From: CAZMHN01 sp964566145
Lineage (GTDB): Bacteria; Patescibacteriota; Patescibacteriia; Veblenbacterales; UBA10138
NCBI GenBank assembly: GCA_964566145.1
Contig: CAZMHN010000012.1
Coordinates: 1 to 27,349 of the forward strand
Length of the DNA: 27,349 nt
Direction: 5' to 3'
In this document: one piece after another, positions 8,316-17,300 of the stretch
Layout: each line of letters starts with the position of its first letter
Position numbering within the stretch: position 1 is the stretch's first letter
Notes under the pieces: model-generated
Seen by the model: only the letters and a program-made list of their open reading frames with translations
Database searches by the model: none
Told to the model about the DNA's origin: nothing
Translations under genes and position numbers: made by a program

Positions 8316-8370
8316 GCTAGGGTAGGCCTGCCTAGCGGCAGGCATAGCTTATGTCCTAAGCTCTCCTGCC
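8316..8370 (+). other. Nested, mutually exclusive stem-loops in front of tRNA-Val
   Basis: Three stems compete here. GCTAGG (8316-8321) can pair with CCTAGC (8331-8336). GCCTGCC (8326-8332) pairs perfectly with GGCAGGC (8337-8343). GGCAGG (8337-8342) can also pair with CCTGCC (8365-8370), closing over the perfect hairpin AGCTTA/TAAGCT (8346-8351/8357-8362). No T run follows. The region may be a processed 5' leader of the tRNA, an attenuator-like switch, or a binding site between the divergent LCP and tRNA transcription units. I see no convincing rightward promoter. Confidence 0.4.
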
Positions 8371-8388
8371 GTCCGCGTGACCCGTCAG

Positions 8389-8465
8389 GGATGATTAGCT
8401 CAGCTGGTTAGAGCGCTGCGTTCACATCGCAGAGGTCGCTGGTTCGAATCCAGCATCATCCACCA
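8389..8465 (+). tRNA. tRNA-Val(CAC)
   Basis: A complete 77-base cloverleaf is present. The acceptor stem is GGATGAT (8389-8395) with ATCATCC (8455-8461). There is a D arm (GCTCAGCTGGTTAGAGC) and an anticodon stem CTGCG/CGCAG with loop TTCACAT, whose anticodon CAC lies at 8423-8425. The T arm is GCTGG-TTCGAAT-CCAGC, and the CCA end is encoded (8463-8465). CAC reads the valine codon GUG, which is heavily used in this GC-rich genome. lepB begins 31 bases later. Confidence 0.97.
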
Positions 8466-8496
8466 GCCATACCTATATACTATACCGTCACCGTTC

Positions 8497-9060
8497 ATGA
8501 TGAGCTACCTCAAAACCGGCCTCCAGTTCGTGTGGGAAGTGTTGAAAGTGGCGCTGGTGTCGCTGGCCATAATCCTGCCCATCCGGTACTTCCTGGTCCA
8601 GCCGTTCTACGTCAAAGGCGCCTCCATGGAGCCTAACTTTCTGGACCACGACTATCTGCTGATCGACGAGCTGTCCTACCGTTTCCGCGAGCCGGTCCGC
8701 GGCGAGGTGGTGGTGTTCAGGTATCCCAGGAACCCTTCCGAGTACTTCATCAAGCGTGTCGTGGGCCTGCCGGGCGAGCGCGTGGTGGTGAAGGACAACG
8801 GCGTGTACGTCGGCCAGGCCGAACAGGAGCCGGCCGAACTCCCCGAAATGTACCTGGGGGAGTGGATACGCACGATAGGGAACCAGGACGTGAGCCTGGG
8901 CGATGACGAATACTTCGTGCTGGGGGATAACCGCGTAGCCAGTCTTGATTCGCGCGCCTTCGGGCCTATTGTACGCGGCGATATCGTGGGGCGCGCCTGG
9001 CTCAGGGCGTGGCCGTTCGACCGGTGGGCGTACTACGAGCCCGACGCGCTAGTACCGTAA
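8497..9060 (+). CDS. lepB: Signal peptidase I
   Basis: This membrane serine protease removes signal peptides from exported proteins, including probably the large surface protein encoded downstream. One N-terminal membrane helix spans roughly residues 14-31 (EVLKVALVSLAIILPIRYFL). The catalytic Ser43 sits in VKGASMEPNF and the general-base Lys86 in YFIKRVVGLPGERV; the C-terminal box GDNRVASLDSRAFG is intact. The 187-residue length is typical of short signal peptidases. ATG codons at 8497 and 8500 are both possible. There is no ribosome binding site, but TATACT at 8476-8481 could act as a -10 element and yield a nearly leaderless mRNA; no good -35 accompanies it, so read-through from the tRNA is also possible. 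The hisS start follows after three bases. Confidence 0.96.
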   Translation: MMSYLKTGLQFVWEVLKVALVSLAIILPIRYFLVQPFYVKGASMEPNFLDHDYLLIDELSYRFREPVRGEVVVFRYPRNPSEYFIKRVVGLPGERVVVKDNGVYVGQAEQEPAELPEMYLGEWIRTIGNQDVSLGDDEYFVLGDNRVASLDSRAFGPIVRGDIVGRAWLRAWPFDRWAYYEPDALVP

Positions 9061-9063
9061 CCT

Positions 9064-10410
9064 ATGCCATCGCAGGACAAGACCCAGGCCGTTGCGGCGA
9101 CGGACGACAAATCCGCCAAGAAGAAGCCGGCCCAGCTCCAGCTCGTGCGGGGGATGCACGACATCCTGCCCGCGGAATGGCCGTGGTGGGAATTCGTCAT
9201 CAGTGAAGCCAAGGACCTGGCCCGCGCGTACGGCTTTCAGCGCCTGGAAACGCCGGTGCTGGAGCGCACGGCGCTGTTTACGCGCGCCATCGGCACCGCC
9301 ACGGACATAGTGGAAAAGGAAATGTTCTCGTTCGTGGATCAGTCGAACGACCACTTATCCCTGCGGCCCGAGTACACGGCCGGCATCGCCCGCGCCTACC
9401 TTGAGCACGGCATGATATCCCTGCCCCAGCCGGTGAAGCTGTACTGTCTGGGACCGCTGTTCCGGCACGAGCGCCCGCAGGCCGGCCGCTTCCGGAATTT
9501 CTGGCAGTTCGATTTCGAGATACTGGGCGAAGCTTCGGCCACGGCCGACGCTCAGCTCATCATCATGCTGGCGGCGCTCATGGAGAGCCTCAGGCTTACC
9601 GTGACCATACAGGTCAACAGCGTCGGCTGTCCCGTGTGCCGTCCGGCCTACAAGCAGGCTCTGACCGACTACTACCGCACGAAGCGTTCGGTGCTGTGCG
9701 AGGATTGCAAGCGCCGCCTGCAAAAGAACCCCATGAGACTCCTTGATTGCAAGGAGGAAGGCTGCCGCTCGCTCGTGCAGGGCGCGCCCCAGCTCGTGGA
9801 TCACCTGTGCCAGGACTGCCGGACGCACTTCGTACGCGTGCTCGAATACCTGGACGAGGTGGAATTGCCGTATCAGCTGAATCCTTACCTCGTGCGCGGC
9901 TTGGATTACTACACCCGCACGGTGTTCGAGGTGTGGGGGCCGGACGAAGGCAAGTCGGCCCTGGCGGCCGGAGGCCGCTACGACAATCTGATAGCCGAAC
10001 TCGGCGGCCAGCCCACGCCCGCGGTCGGGTTCGCGGGCGGAGTCGAACGCGTGGTTTTGGAACTCAAGGCGCGCCAGGTCGGCATTCCGCAGCCGCCGGT
10101 GCCGGATCTGTTTCTGGCCTGCCTCGGCGACGCCGCGCGCAAGAAAGCTTTGCGCCTGTTCGAAGACCTGAGGCGCCAGGGCATCCGCGCCGCCGAGAGC
10201 TTCACCAAGGACGGACTGAAACAGCAGCTTGAGGCCGCCAACCGCTTGGGCGTGAAGTTCGCGCTGGTCCTGGGGCAGAAGGAGCTGACCGACGGCACCA
10301 TCATCGTGCGCGACATGGAGAACGGCATCCAGGAAATAGTGGATTTCCAAAAGGTGGTGGAAGAGGTGCAAAAGCGCCTGGCCGCCCACCGCTCAAACAC
10401 CCTGGCGTAA
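9064..10410 (+). CDS. hisS: Histidyl-tRNA synthetase
   Basis: HisRS is a class II synthetase that charges tRNA-His. The motifs are LVRGMHDILP at the core start, LSLRPEYTAGIARAY and the motif 2 loop LFRHERPQAGRFRNFWQFD. The histidine-binding signature follows in LVRGLDYYTRTVFEVW and AAGGRYDNL, with motif 3 in FAGGVERVVLEL. A central Cys-rich insertion (CPVCRPAY, LCEDCKRRL, LDCKEEGC, LCQDCRTHF) is usual in many bacterial HisRS proteins. The C-terminal anticodon-binding domain starts near residue 345. The length of 448 includes a Lys-rich N-terminal extension of about 28 residues that is not part of the core fold. The ATG follows the lepB stop by three bases with no ribosome binding site, so translation is probably coupled. 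Confidence 0.97.
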   Translation: MPSQDKTQAVAATDDKSAKKKPAQLQLVRGMHDILPAEWPWWEFVISEAKDLARAYGFQRLETPVLERTALFTRAIGTATDIVEKEMFSFVDQSNDHLSLRPEYTAGIARAYLEHGMISLPQPVKLYCLGPLFRHERPQAGRFRNFWQFDFEILGEASATADAQLIIMLAALMESLRLTVTIQVNSVGCPVCRPAYKQALTDYYRTKRSVLCEDCKRRLQKNPMRLLDCKEEGCRSLVQGAPQLVDHLCQDCRTHFVRVLEYLDEVELPYQLNPYLVRGLDYYTRTVFEVWGPDEGKSALAAGGRYDNLIAELGGQPTPAVGFAGGVERVVLELKARQVGIPQPPVPDLFLACLGDAARKKALRLFEDLRRQGIRAAESFTKDGLKQQLEAANRLGVKFALVLGQKELTDGTIIVRDMENGIQEIVDFQKVVEEVQKRLAAHRSNTLA

Positions 10411-10429
10411 GGGCGGCTGGGGCACTAAG

Positions 10430-10454
10430 GCCGGCCTCTATGGTCGGCGTGGTT
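10430..10454 (+). terminator. Probable weak terminator after hisS
   Basis: GCCGGCC (10430-10436) pairs with GGTCGGC (10442-10448) through one G-T wobble around a 5-base loop, followed by GTGGTTTTGG. The T run is short and interrupted, so termination may be partial. The rest of the 10411-10592 spacer holds the rpsU promoter and leader. Confidence 0.5.
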
Positions 10455-10459
10455 TTGGC

Positions 10460-10488
10460 TTGACGAAGGGCTAAAAAGTACGTACAGT
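10460..10488 (+). promoter_or_regulatory. Sigma-70-type promoter of rpsU-yqeY
   Basis: TTGACG (10460-10465), a 17-base spacer and TACAGT (10483-10488) form a good promoter. Transcription would start near 10495, leaving a leader of about 100 bases before rpsU. This leader is long enough for regulation and may also serve the surface-protein genes downstream. Confidence 0.75.
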
Positions 10489-10575
10489 AAAACCCAGCCA
10501 CCTGCCAATCATGCCGGTCATGAGGTATACCGCTAGGTGTATTCCGGCGAGGCGGCTTTCACCAGTATCTATTGA

Positions 10576-10586
10576 AAAGGAGGTGA
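10576..10586 (+). promoter_or_regulatory. Full-length Shine-Dalgarno of rpsU
   Basis: AAAGGAGGTGA is an 11-base match to the usual 3' end of 16S rRNA, with GGAGG ending nine bases before the GTG start at 10593. It fixes this start codon. No other gene in the window has anything comparable; only the zinc-ribbon gene has a clear but shorter AGGAG. Confidence 0.9.
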
Positions 10587-10592
10587 CTCACA

Positions 10593-10871
10593 GTGATTGA
10601 AGTAAAACGGAGAGAGGGAGAGTCTGTCGAAGCGATGCTCCGTAGATTCTCGAAGAAGGTTCAGCAGTCAGGCATAATCCTGCGTACCAAGAAACGGAGG
10701 TTCTTTTCGGCCGCTAAGACCAAGAGCGAGCTTCGCGCCGACGCTTTGCGGCGAGTGGTCATTCGACAGCGCAAGGAGTATTTGAGGAAAACCGGACAGC
10801 TCATGGAAGAGGACCTGCGTAGCAGGAACCCGAAGGTTCGGGCGCTAATCAAACGAGCCATTCGCAAGTAG
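10593..10871 (+). CDS. rpsU: Small ribosomal subunit protein bS21
   Basis: bS21 sits on the 30S platform next to the 3' end of 16S rRNA and helps initiation. The start IEVKRREGESVEAMLRRFSK and the following basic stretch (TKKRRFF) match the family. At 92 residues the protein is 20-30 longer than the E. coli form; the extra C-terminal part is a charged helix-like region (EEDLRSRNPKVRALIKRAIRK). The GTG start is set by the extended Shine-Dalgarno sequence. yqeY starts four bases after the stop, a pairing seen in many bacteria. Confidence 0.93.
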   Translation: MIEVKRREGESVEAMLRRFSKKVQQSGIILRTKKRRFFSAAKTKSELRADALRRVVIRQRKEYLRKTGQLMEEDLRSRNPKVRALIKRAIRK

Positions 10872-10875
10872 CCCC

Positions 10876-11319
10876 ATGACCGAAATTCAGCAGCGTTTAG
10901 ATTCCGATGTGGCCGCGGCCGCGCGTGCACGCGCGGCCGGGCTCACGACCCTGCGGAGCCTCAGAGCGGCCCTGCAGAACGAAGCCATAGCCAAGCGGAC
11001 GGAACTTGCGTCCGCGGACGTGACCGCGGTACTGCGGCGCGAGCTTAAGCGGCGACAGGATGCCGCCAAGCTGTACCTTGAGGGCGGCAGGCCCGAACTT
11101 GCGGACAAGGAAGCGGCGGAGGCGGAGCTCATCCGGAACTATCTGCCCCCGGCGCCGCCGGCAGGAGAGCTGGAGGCCACGGCCAAGCGATTGCGTTCGG
11201 AGCTCGGTCTTGCGGGACCGCAGGGAATAGGACAGCTGACAAAAGCAGTCATTGAGCATTACCAGGGAGCAGCCGACGGACAGTCGGCCTCGGCCGCGGC
11301 CCGGGCGGCGCTCCAGTAA
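10876..11319 (+). CDS. yqeY: YqeY/GatB-like protein
   Basis: This 147-residue helical protein resembles the YqeY family, which is related to the C-terminal tRNA-binding tail of the GatB amidotransferase subunit. Family signatures are LRSLRAALQNEAIAKR, VLRRELKRRQDAAKLYLEG, ELADKEAAEAELIRNYLP and the late GIGQLTKAVIEHY, where the family usually has a DMGKVM-type motif. Its cellular role is not established; a role in tRNA or amidotransferase contacts is only an inference. It follows rpsU after four bases and its stop lies 16 bases before the giant surface-protein gene, so all three could share the rpsU promoter. Confidence 0.88.
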   Translation: MTEIQQRLDSDVAAAARARAAGLTTLRSLRAALQNEAIAKRTELASADVTAVLRRELKRRQDAAKLYLEGGRPELADKEAAEAELIRNYLPPAPPAGELEATAKRLRSELGLAGPQGIGQLTKAVIEHYQGAADGQSASAAARAALQ

Positions 11320-11335
11320 AGACAGCCAAACACCC

Positions 11336-14300
11336 ATGCCCACGCCTGAAACCATGCCCAGTACGCCGCCGAACCGCCTAAAGCGGTGGGGAGCGTTCCT
11401 CGGCACGGCGGCGGGGCTGTGCATGCTTATGATTGCCGGCCGGGCTCTGGCCCAGGACGGAAACTTCGGGCTGAACGAATTTTCGAATGCCACCAATCTG
11501 GGCACGGATGTGCCCTTCATAGAGACCATCGCTCGCATCATCAATATAGCCTTAGGGTTCCTAGGGGTGCTGGCCGTAGGCATTGTCATCTACGGCGGGT
11601 TCCTCTGGATGACCGCGCGCGGCGACGCCCAGCAGATAGACAAGGCGAAGAAGGTGCTGTCAGGCGGGCTCATCGGCCTGGCCATCATCCTGGCGTCGTT
11701 CGCCATCGCTTCGTTCGTCATCAACCAGCTGAGAAGCGCCACGAGCGGCGGGCCTCCGGGCACGGTACTGTGTCCCGACGGCGTTACGCCGCCGCCATGC
11801 CCGCCTCCGGGCTTCGGCGGCAACTATCTGGTGGTGCGTTCAAGCGCGCCGCGCGGAGGCAACGCGTCTTTATGCGCGGCCGTGCAGGCGGGCTTCAATG
11901 AGCTGGTTCAGGCATCGTCCGTCAACGGCACCACTTTCCAAATCGTGAACACCGACACCGGCGCCCCGTTCACAAGCGGCACGTACCAGCCGGCGACCGA
12001 CGCCGCGAATTTCGCTTTCGTACACACAGCCACGGATTTCGAGCCTAACGCCAATTACCGCGTTACGCTCATGAGCGGCGGCGCTGGCATCAGCAGCGTA
12101 TCCGCGCCCGTGAAACACTTGCGCAACGACGTCACCTGGTCATTCCGGACCGGTACCACTGAGGACGACACCGCGCCCACCGTTTCGGCGGTGGAGCCGC
12201 CGAACGGCGCCACGGACATCTGCCGCACGACTCCCATACAAATAGCATTTTCCGAATCCATGCTGGCCACCAGTTTTGCCGGGAACGTCATTTTGCGCGA
12301 GCGGGCCGATCCCTCGGTTACCGTGCCGCTGTCCGAACCTTCGTTCGGCGACGCCTACCGCATAGCCACGTTCTATGCGGCCGGCCAGCTTTCGCCCGAC
12401 ACTGAGTACGAGGTGTTCGTGCGCGGAGGGGCCACAGGCGTAAGCGACGCGTGCGGCAACACCTTGGCCTCGGACTACACCTGGAACTTCAGGACCGGGC
12501 AGACTGTGGATTGCCGCCCGGTCATCACCGGCATAAGTCCGGTGAGGGGTGATTACGGCCAGTCAGTCACGCTTTCCGGCGCCAGCTTGTTCCTGGACGG
12601 CGAAGTCGAGTTCAACCGGCTCCCGTCGGATACTTACAGCTTCGACAACAACCCGAACATACTGTGCTGGAACGGCGACAATCGGGGCGCCGCCTGCAGT
12701 TCTGGACAGATAGTGGCCAGAGTGCCGGTCGGGGCTTCGACCGGACCGGCCTACGACCAGGCCGGCGAAACCGCCGCCACCGGACCGGTCAGGGTAACGG
12801 TGGGGAATCAGACGTCGAACGAACTTCAATTTGCGGTCACAAGCCCGGTGGTGGAAAGCGTGAGCCCGAATCGCGGCGGCGCCGGGCAGTTCGTCACGCT
12901 TACAGGCTGGAACTTCGGGGATGCGCCCGGACGCGTGTATTTCATCCGGGGCAGCACTACTGTCGAAGCTTTGCCGCCCACAGCCTGCACCAATTGGTGG
13001 AACGAGACCGAGGTTACGGTCATGGTGCCTTCGGGGCTTACGCCCGGCGCCTTTGACGTTGAGCTCCGCACTGCCGCCGCCGGCACCAACGCCGGCAATA
13101 AGCGCAGCAACAGCCAGAATTTCTTAGTCACCACCGACCCGGCCGGACCGGGCATTTGCGAGGTGGTGCCGGCGAGCGCCGACATCGCCGCCTTGCCTAC
13201 CGGCGTCGTAGTGACCGGCGAGCGGTTCAGCGGCAGCGGGAGGAGCCTGACCTTCGGCACGCTTCCGGCCAGCGGCATCAACTGGGTCAGCGCCACGCAG
13301 GTGGATGCCGACACGCCCAACACCGGCGGAGTGAACCTCCTGGCGCGCGCCCGGTGGCCAGTGTGCGTGACCGTATCCGGCAGGCAGTCCAACTGCAAGA
13401 CTTTCACCGTGACCGGCACCGGAGGTCCGCCGGGCAACGACACGCCGCCGCGGGTCGTTGAGTCCCGCACGTGTACGGAAGGAGTGCAAAGTCCCAGCCC
13501 GTGGCGCGGCTCGACTGACGCCTGCGGCAATGCCCGCATCGCCGCCAGATTCACCTTGCCCATGGACCAGGCCACGCTGACTGTCGGTTCCGGCCAGAAC
13601 ATATACGCGGAGCAGTGCGGCAACGGCGCGGCTTTGGGCGCGTGTACGCTCACTTTGGGATCAGGCCCGGTTCAGTACCTCGTGAACAGTCAGAACGATG
13701 TCATAGGCTTTGCCGCCCTGCCGTCGGCGCCCATGCAGGACGGGTACTGGTACCGCGGCACGATAACGACCGGCGTCAGGAGCGCGTTCGGGGTGGCCAT
13801 GGCTGACACTTACCAGTGGACCTGGCGCGTGGGATCGGACCTGTGCCCGGTCCAGAACCTCAGGGTCGACCCGGGCTACGCCACCATCCGCGCGCTCGGC
13901 GACACGCAGACTTTCACCGGCGACGTTACAGCCGGCAACTGCAACAGCCTTGACCCGTCGGCCTACGCCTGGCAGTGGGACGTCAGTAACCACCCGTCCG
14001 ACACAGGACCCCAGCGCGCCAGCCTCATGACCTGGGCAGTGAACCAGGCGGTGGCGGAAGCCTTGGATTGGACGCCGTCGGGCCAGCCAGCCCGCGTCAC
14101 GGGCAGTGTGCTGAGCGAGGCGAAGAGCGACACGAGCGACTTGTACATCAGCACCACTTTCTGCCGCGAAACAGTGGATTGCAACGCCTGCGGCACGGGA
14201 GTGTCGGACTGCATTTACGGCAACTGCGAGCCGGTCATAACCGGCATCTCGCCGGACAACGGCGCCATCGGAACCTGGGTCACCATAAACGGTTGTTACT

Positions 14301-17300
14301 TCGGGGCACAGCAGGGGACCGTGAGGTACCAAGGCTTGCTAGGTCTGTGGCCAGACCCGGCCATTTGCGGCACCGACACCTGGTCCGACAGGCAAATCAT
14401 AAGCGAGGTGCCGTCTGGCATACCCACCAGCAACAGCCAGGTGCTGGTTACAAGGCCCGATCCTCCGGGCGGAAACGCCATGTCGCCGCAGAATTTCACG
14501 GTGAACACATTGTCGCGTCCCGCGTTGTGCCGGGTCAGTCCGTCGTTCGTATACCAAAGCCAGTTCGGCACCGCGGCAGTCGACCTTGCGGGTCAGAACC
14601 TGGGAAATTCATCGGCCGGCAACAGCGTGCTTTTCCTGTCGGCTGACGGCTTGTCCACCCAAAGCGCCGGCACTTACAATCAATGGACCGCCAGCCGGGT
14701 GACGCCGGTGGTGCCGATCATGCCGGCCGCGTTCCCTTTGACAGGCGTTGAGCGTACCCGGGTATACGTCGGTTCCACGCCGTCCAATGATTTGAATTTG
14801 GATTTGCGGCCGGGTTCGCCCGGCGGTTCGACCGAGCCCATCGTACTGACCGCCCAGGAGCCGGCCCCCGGTTCCAATCAGGTCTGCCGCAACCCCGAGG
14901 TCATAGCTACGTTCGACGGGCCCGCGGGCGGCAAGGTGCAGTCGTCCCATTTCAAACTGTACAGGATAAGCGGCGGAGCCTGCCTGCAGGCCCAGCAGGA
15001 GCAAACCACTTTGGAAAGACTGTGGCGATGGCTGGCCGGACTGTTCGTGCGCAAAGCCGAAGCCCAGTCGTCACGGTGCCTGGTGTCCGCCTCATTCCGG
15101 GCGTCGGGCAGTTCAGTGTCGCTTCTGCCGCGCGTGGCGCTCATGGCCAACGCCCAGTACCTGGTGGAGCTTACGAGCCCGAACGCCGAAGCAGGCTCAG
15201 GCACGGCGTGTAGCGACGCTTCGGCTCCTTGCAACTGGACCTTCACGACCGGTCCGGAGATCTGCGAGGTGGCGTCCGTGCAGGTCACCCCGCCCAACTA
15301 CACGTTTACTAGCAGCGGCGACGACGAATCGTTTGCCGCCAGCGCCCGGGCGGCCGACGGACAGGCCATTGCGGCCACGTACGCCTGGACCGAGGAAGAT
15401 TCCAGCGATGTGGTACAGGTGACATCCCCGTTGAATCAGGCGGCGGTCACGGTTCAGTCCAACAACGACAACGGCTCGGCCGTCATGCGCGTGGCGGCTA
15501 CCGGTACCCTGCCTGACAGCGGGGGAGCGCAGGGCAGCGCTTCCATAGACGTGTATTTGTGCGAGATGCCGTGGGAACTGAACGACACGACCTATGACTT
15601 CAGGCTGAGGTATTGCCGCGGCGACCAGAACAACTATCAGCTGGGCGCCGGCCTGCTCGGGAACGGGAGCTTTGAGAACGACCTGGCCGGCTGGTCCAGC
15701 GCCGACGCCTGGACGTTCACGACCGACGCCCAATACGTCCGCGAAGGCAGGAAGAGCGCCATGCGCGAATTCGGGAGCGGCAGGATGGAGCAGGACGTGA
15801 GCGTGGAAGCAGGCAAGAGCTATATGGTTTCGGGCCAGGTTTACCTTGAGGGGGCCGCGGGCGTAGTGGTGGACGGGACCACCGTTTGGAACGACGGCGG
15901 CACCAGGGAATGGTTCACGTTCAGCCAGGTCGTGGCCGCAGGCTCAAACGCCATGAACGTGGAAATAATAATCTACGCCGGGGTAAGAGCCGTTTTTGAC
16001 GGGTTCAGCGTCAGGGAGATAACCAACCAGCTGCCTGAACTCACGAGGGTGAGCCAGTCCAGGCCGGGAACTTCGGACAACGGACTTTTGCACGAGTACT
16101 TCCTGAAACCCCCGTCTTCCAACGACGCCATCGGCCTGCGCATTTACGAGAATCCCACGCGCATGAGCCCAAGGCAGTGGTACGAAACGCGCGCTGACAT
16201 CACGCCCGGCAACCCGCAGGCAGTCAAGGTGGACGGGTACGAAGCCATGCACGACGCCCAGACGGTCTATGTCGGCGCAGTGAACCGGGACGGCTCGAAC
16301 CGCTACGCCAACATCTACATCCTGTCCCTGAGCCAGGGCGCCGGCGCCACCCTGGCCGACATATTCGGCAAGCTTGTGGACGACTGGCAGTTCAACACCG
16401 AGAATCCGGTGCTGTCCGAGGATGACAAGCTCAAGCACCAGCACGATTTGAAGCGCCTTCAGGACCTTAGCGACATCAGCGCCTATCTGGCCGCATACCA
16501 GCAGCGGAACAGCCAGTTCCCCAGCCTGCCCTCGGGCAGCTTCCTCGCCGGCCGGAGCGTGTCGGCCTGGCCGTCGTGGCAGTCGCGCCTAGGCAACGAT
16601 CTTGGCCGGGCCCTGCCCATAGATCCTTTGAACACTTTCAGCAACTGTCCGGCCGATCACGACCCGGCAACTTGCTGGCGCGCCTCGGACAAGACCTTCA
16701 CCTGTCCTACGGGATCGCACGTGTACCAGTACCGCACCAGCGGAGACTTCACCAGCTACACCCTGAACGCCAACCTTGAGGTGAAGAACGTGACCTGGGC
16801 CGGACAGCCGAACATAGCAGTGGGCTCGAACGACGCCTGCGATTCGTACGGTTCGGGCGCTTCGGGTCCCATCGTGGACGTGTCTCCGCCGTCGTCGGTA
16901 TCGCTTTCGGTAACCGGCTCTCCGACCACCGACCGGTTCACCATTTCCTGGAGCGATGCGGTTGACGGAGGCGGGAGCGGACTCGCGCGCTACGAACTTC
17001 TGCGCGCGCCGGACGCGAGCGGCAGTCCGGGCGCTTTCTCGGTCATTTCAGCAAGCATACCGCCGAGCATAACCATGACGACCGACAGCCCGTCGGCCGG
17101 TGTTTTTTGGTACGGCGTGCGCGCCGTGGACGCGGCCGGCAACAGTTCCCGGGAAGCGGCGCCCCAGCGCGGCGTTAAGGACACTACCGCGCCGTCGGCT
17201 CCGAGCTGTTCCCCGGGAGCAGGCACTTACAATTCGCCCCAGCAGGTGGCGTGCACGTCTTCGGACCAGGGCAGTCCGCAGACCGGCGCCGTCGTGCGCT

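Noticed and set aside
9355..10389. 344-residue minus-strand open frame
   Set aside because: It is a shadow of hisS without any recognisable motif.
11252..11335. 28-residue upstream extension of the giant protein
   Set aside because: It overlaps yqeY in another frame, is Arg/Pro-rich, and would place a long basic tail before a normal signal peptide; the ATG at 11336 is better.
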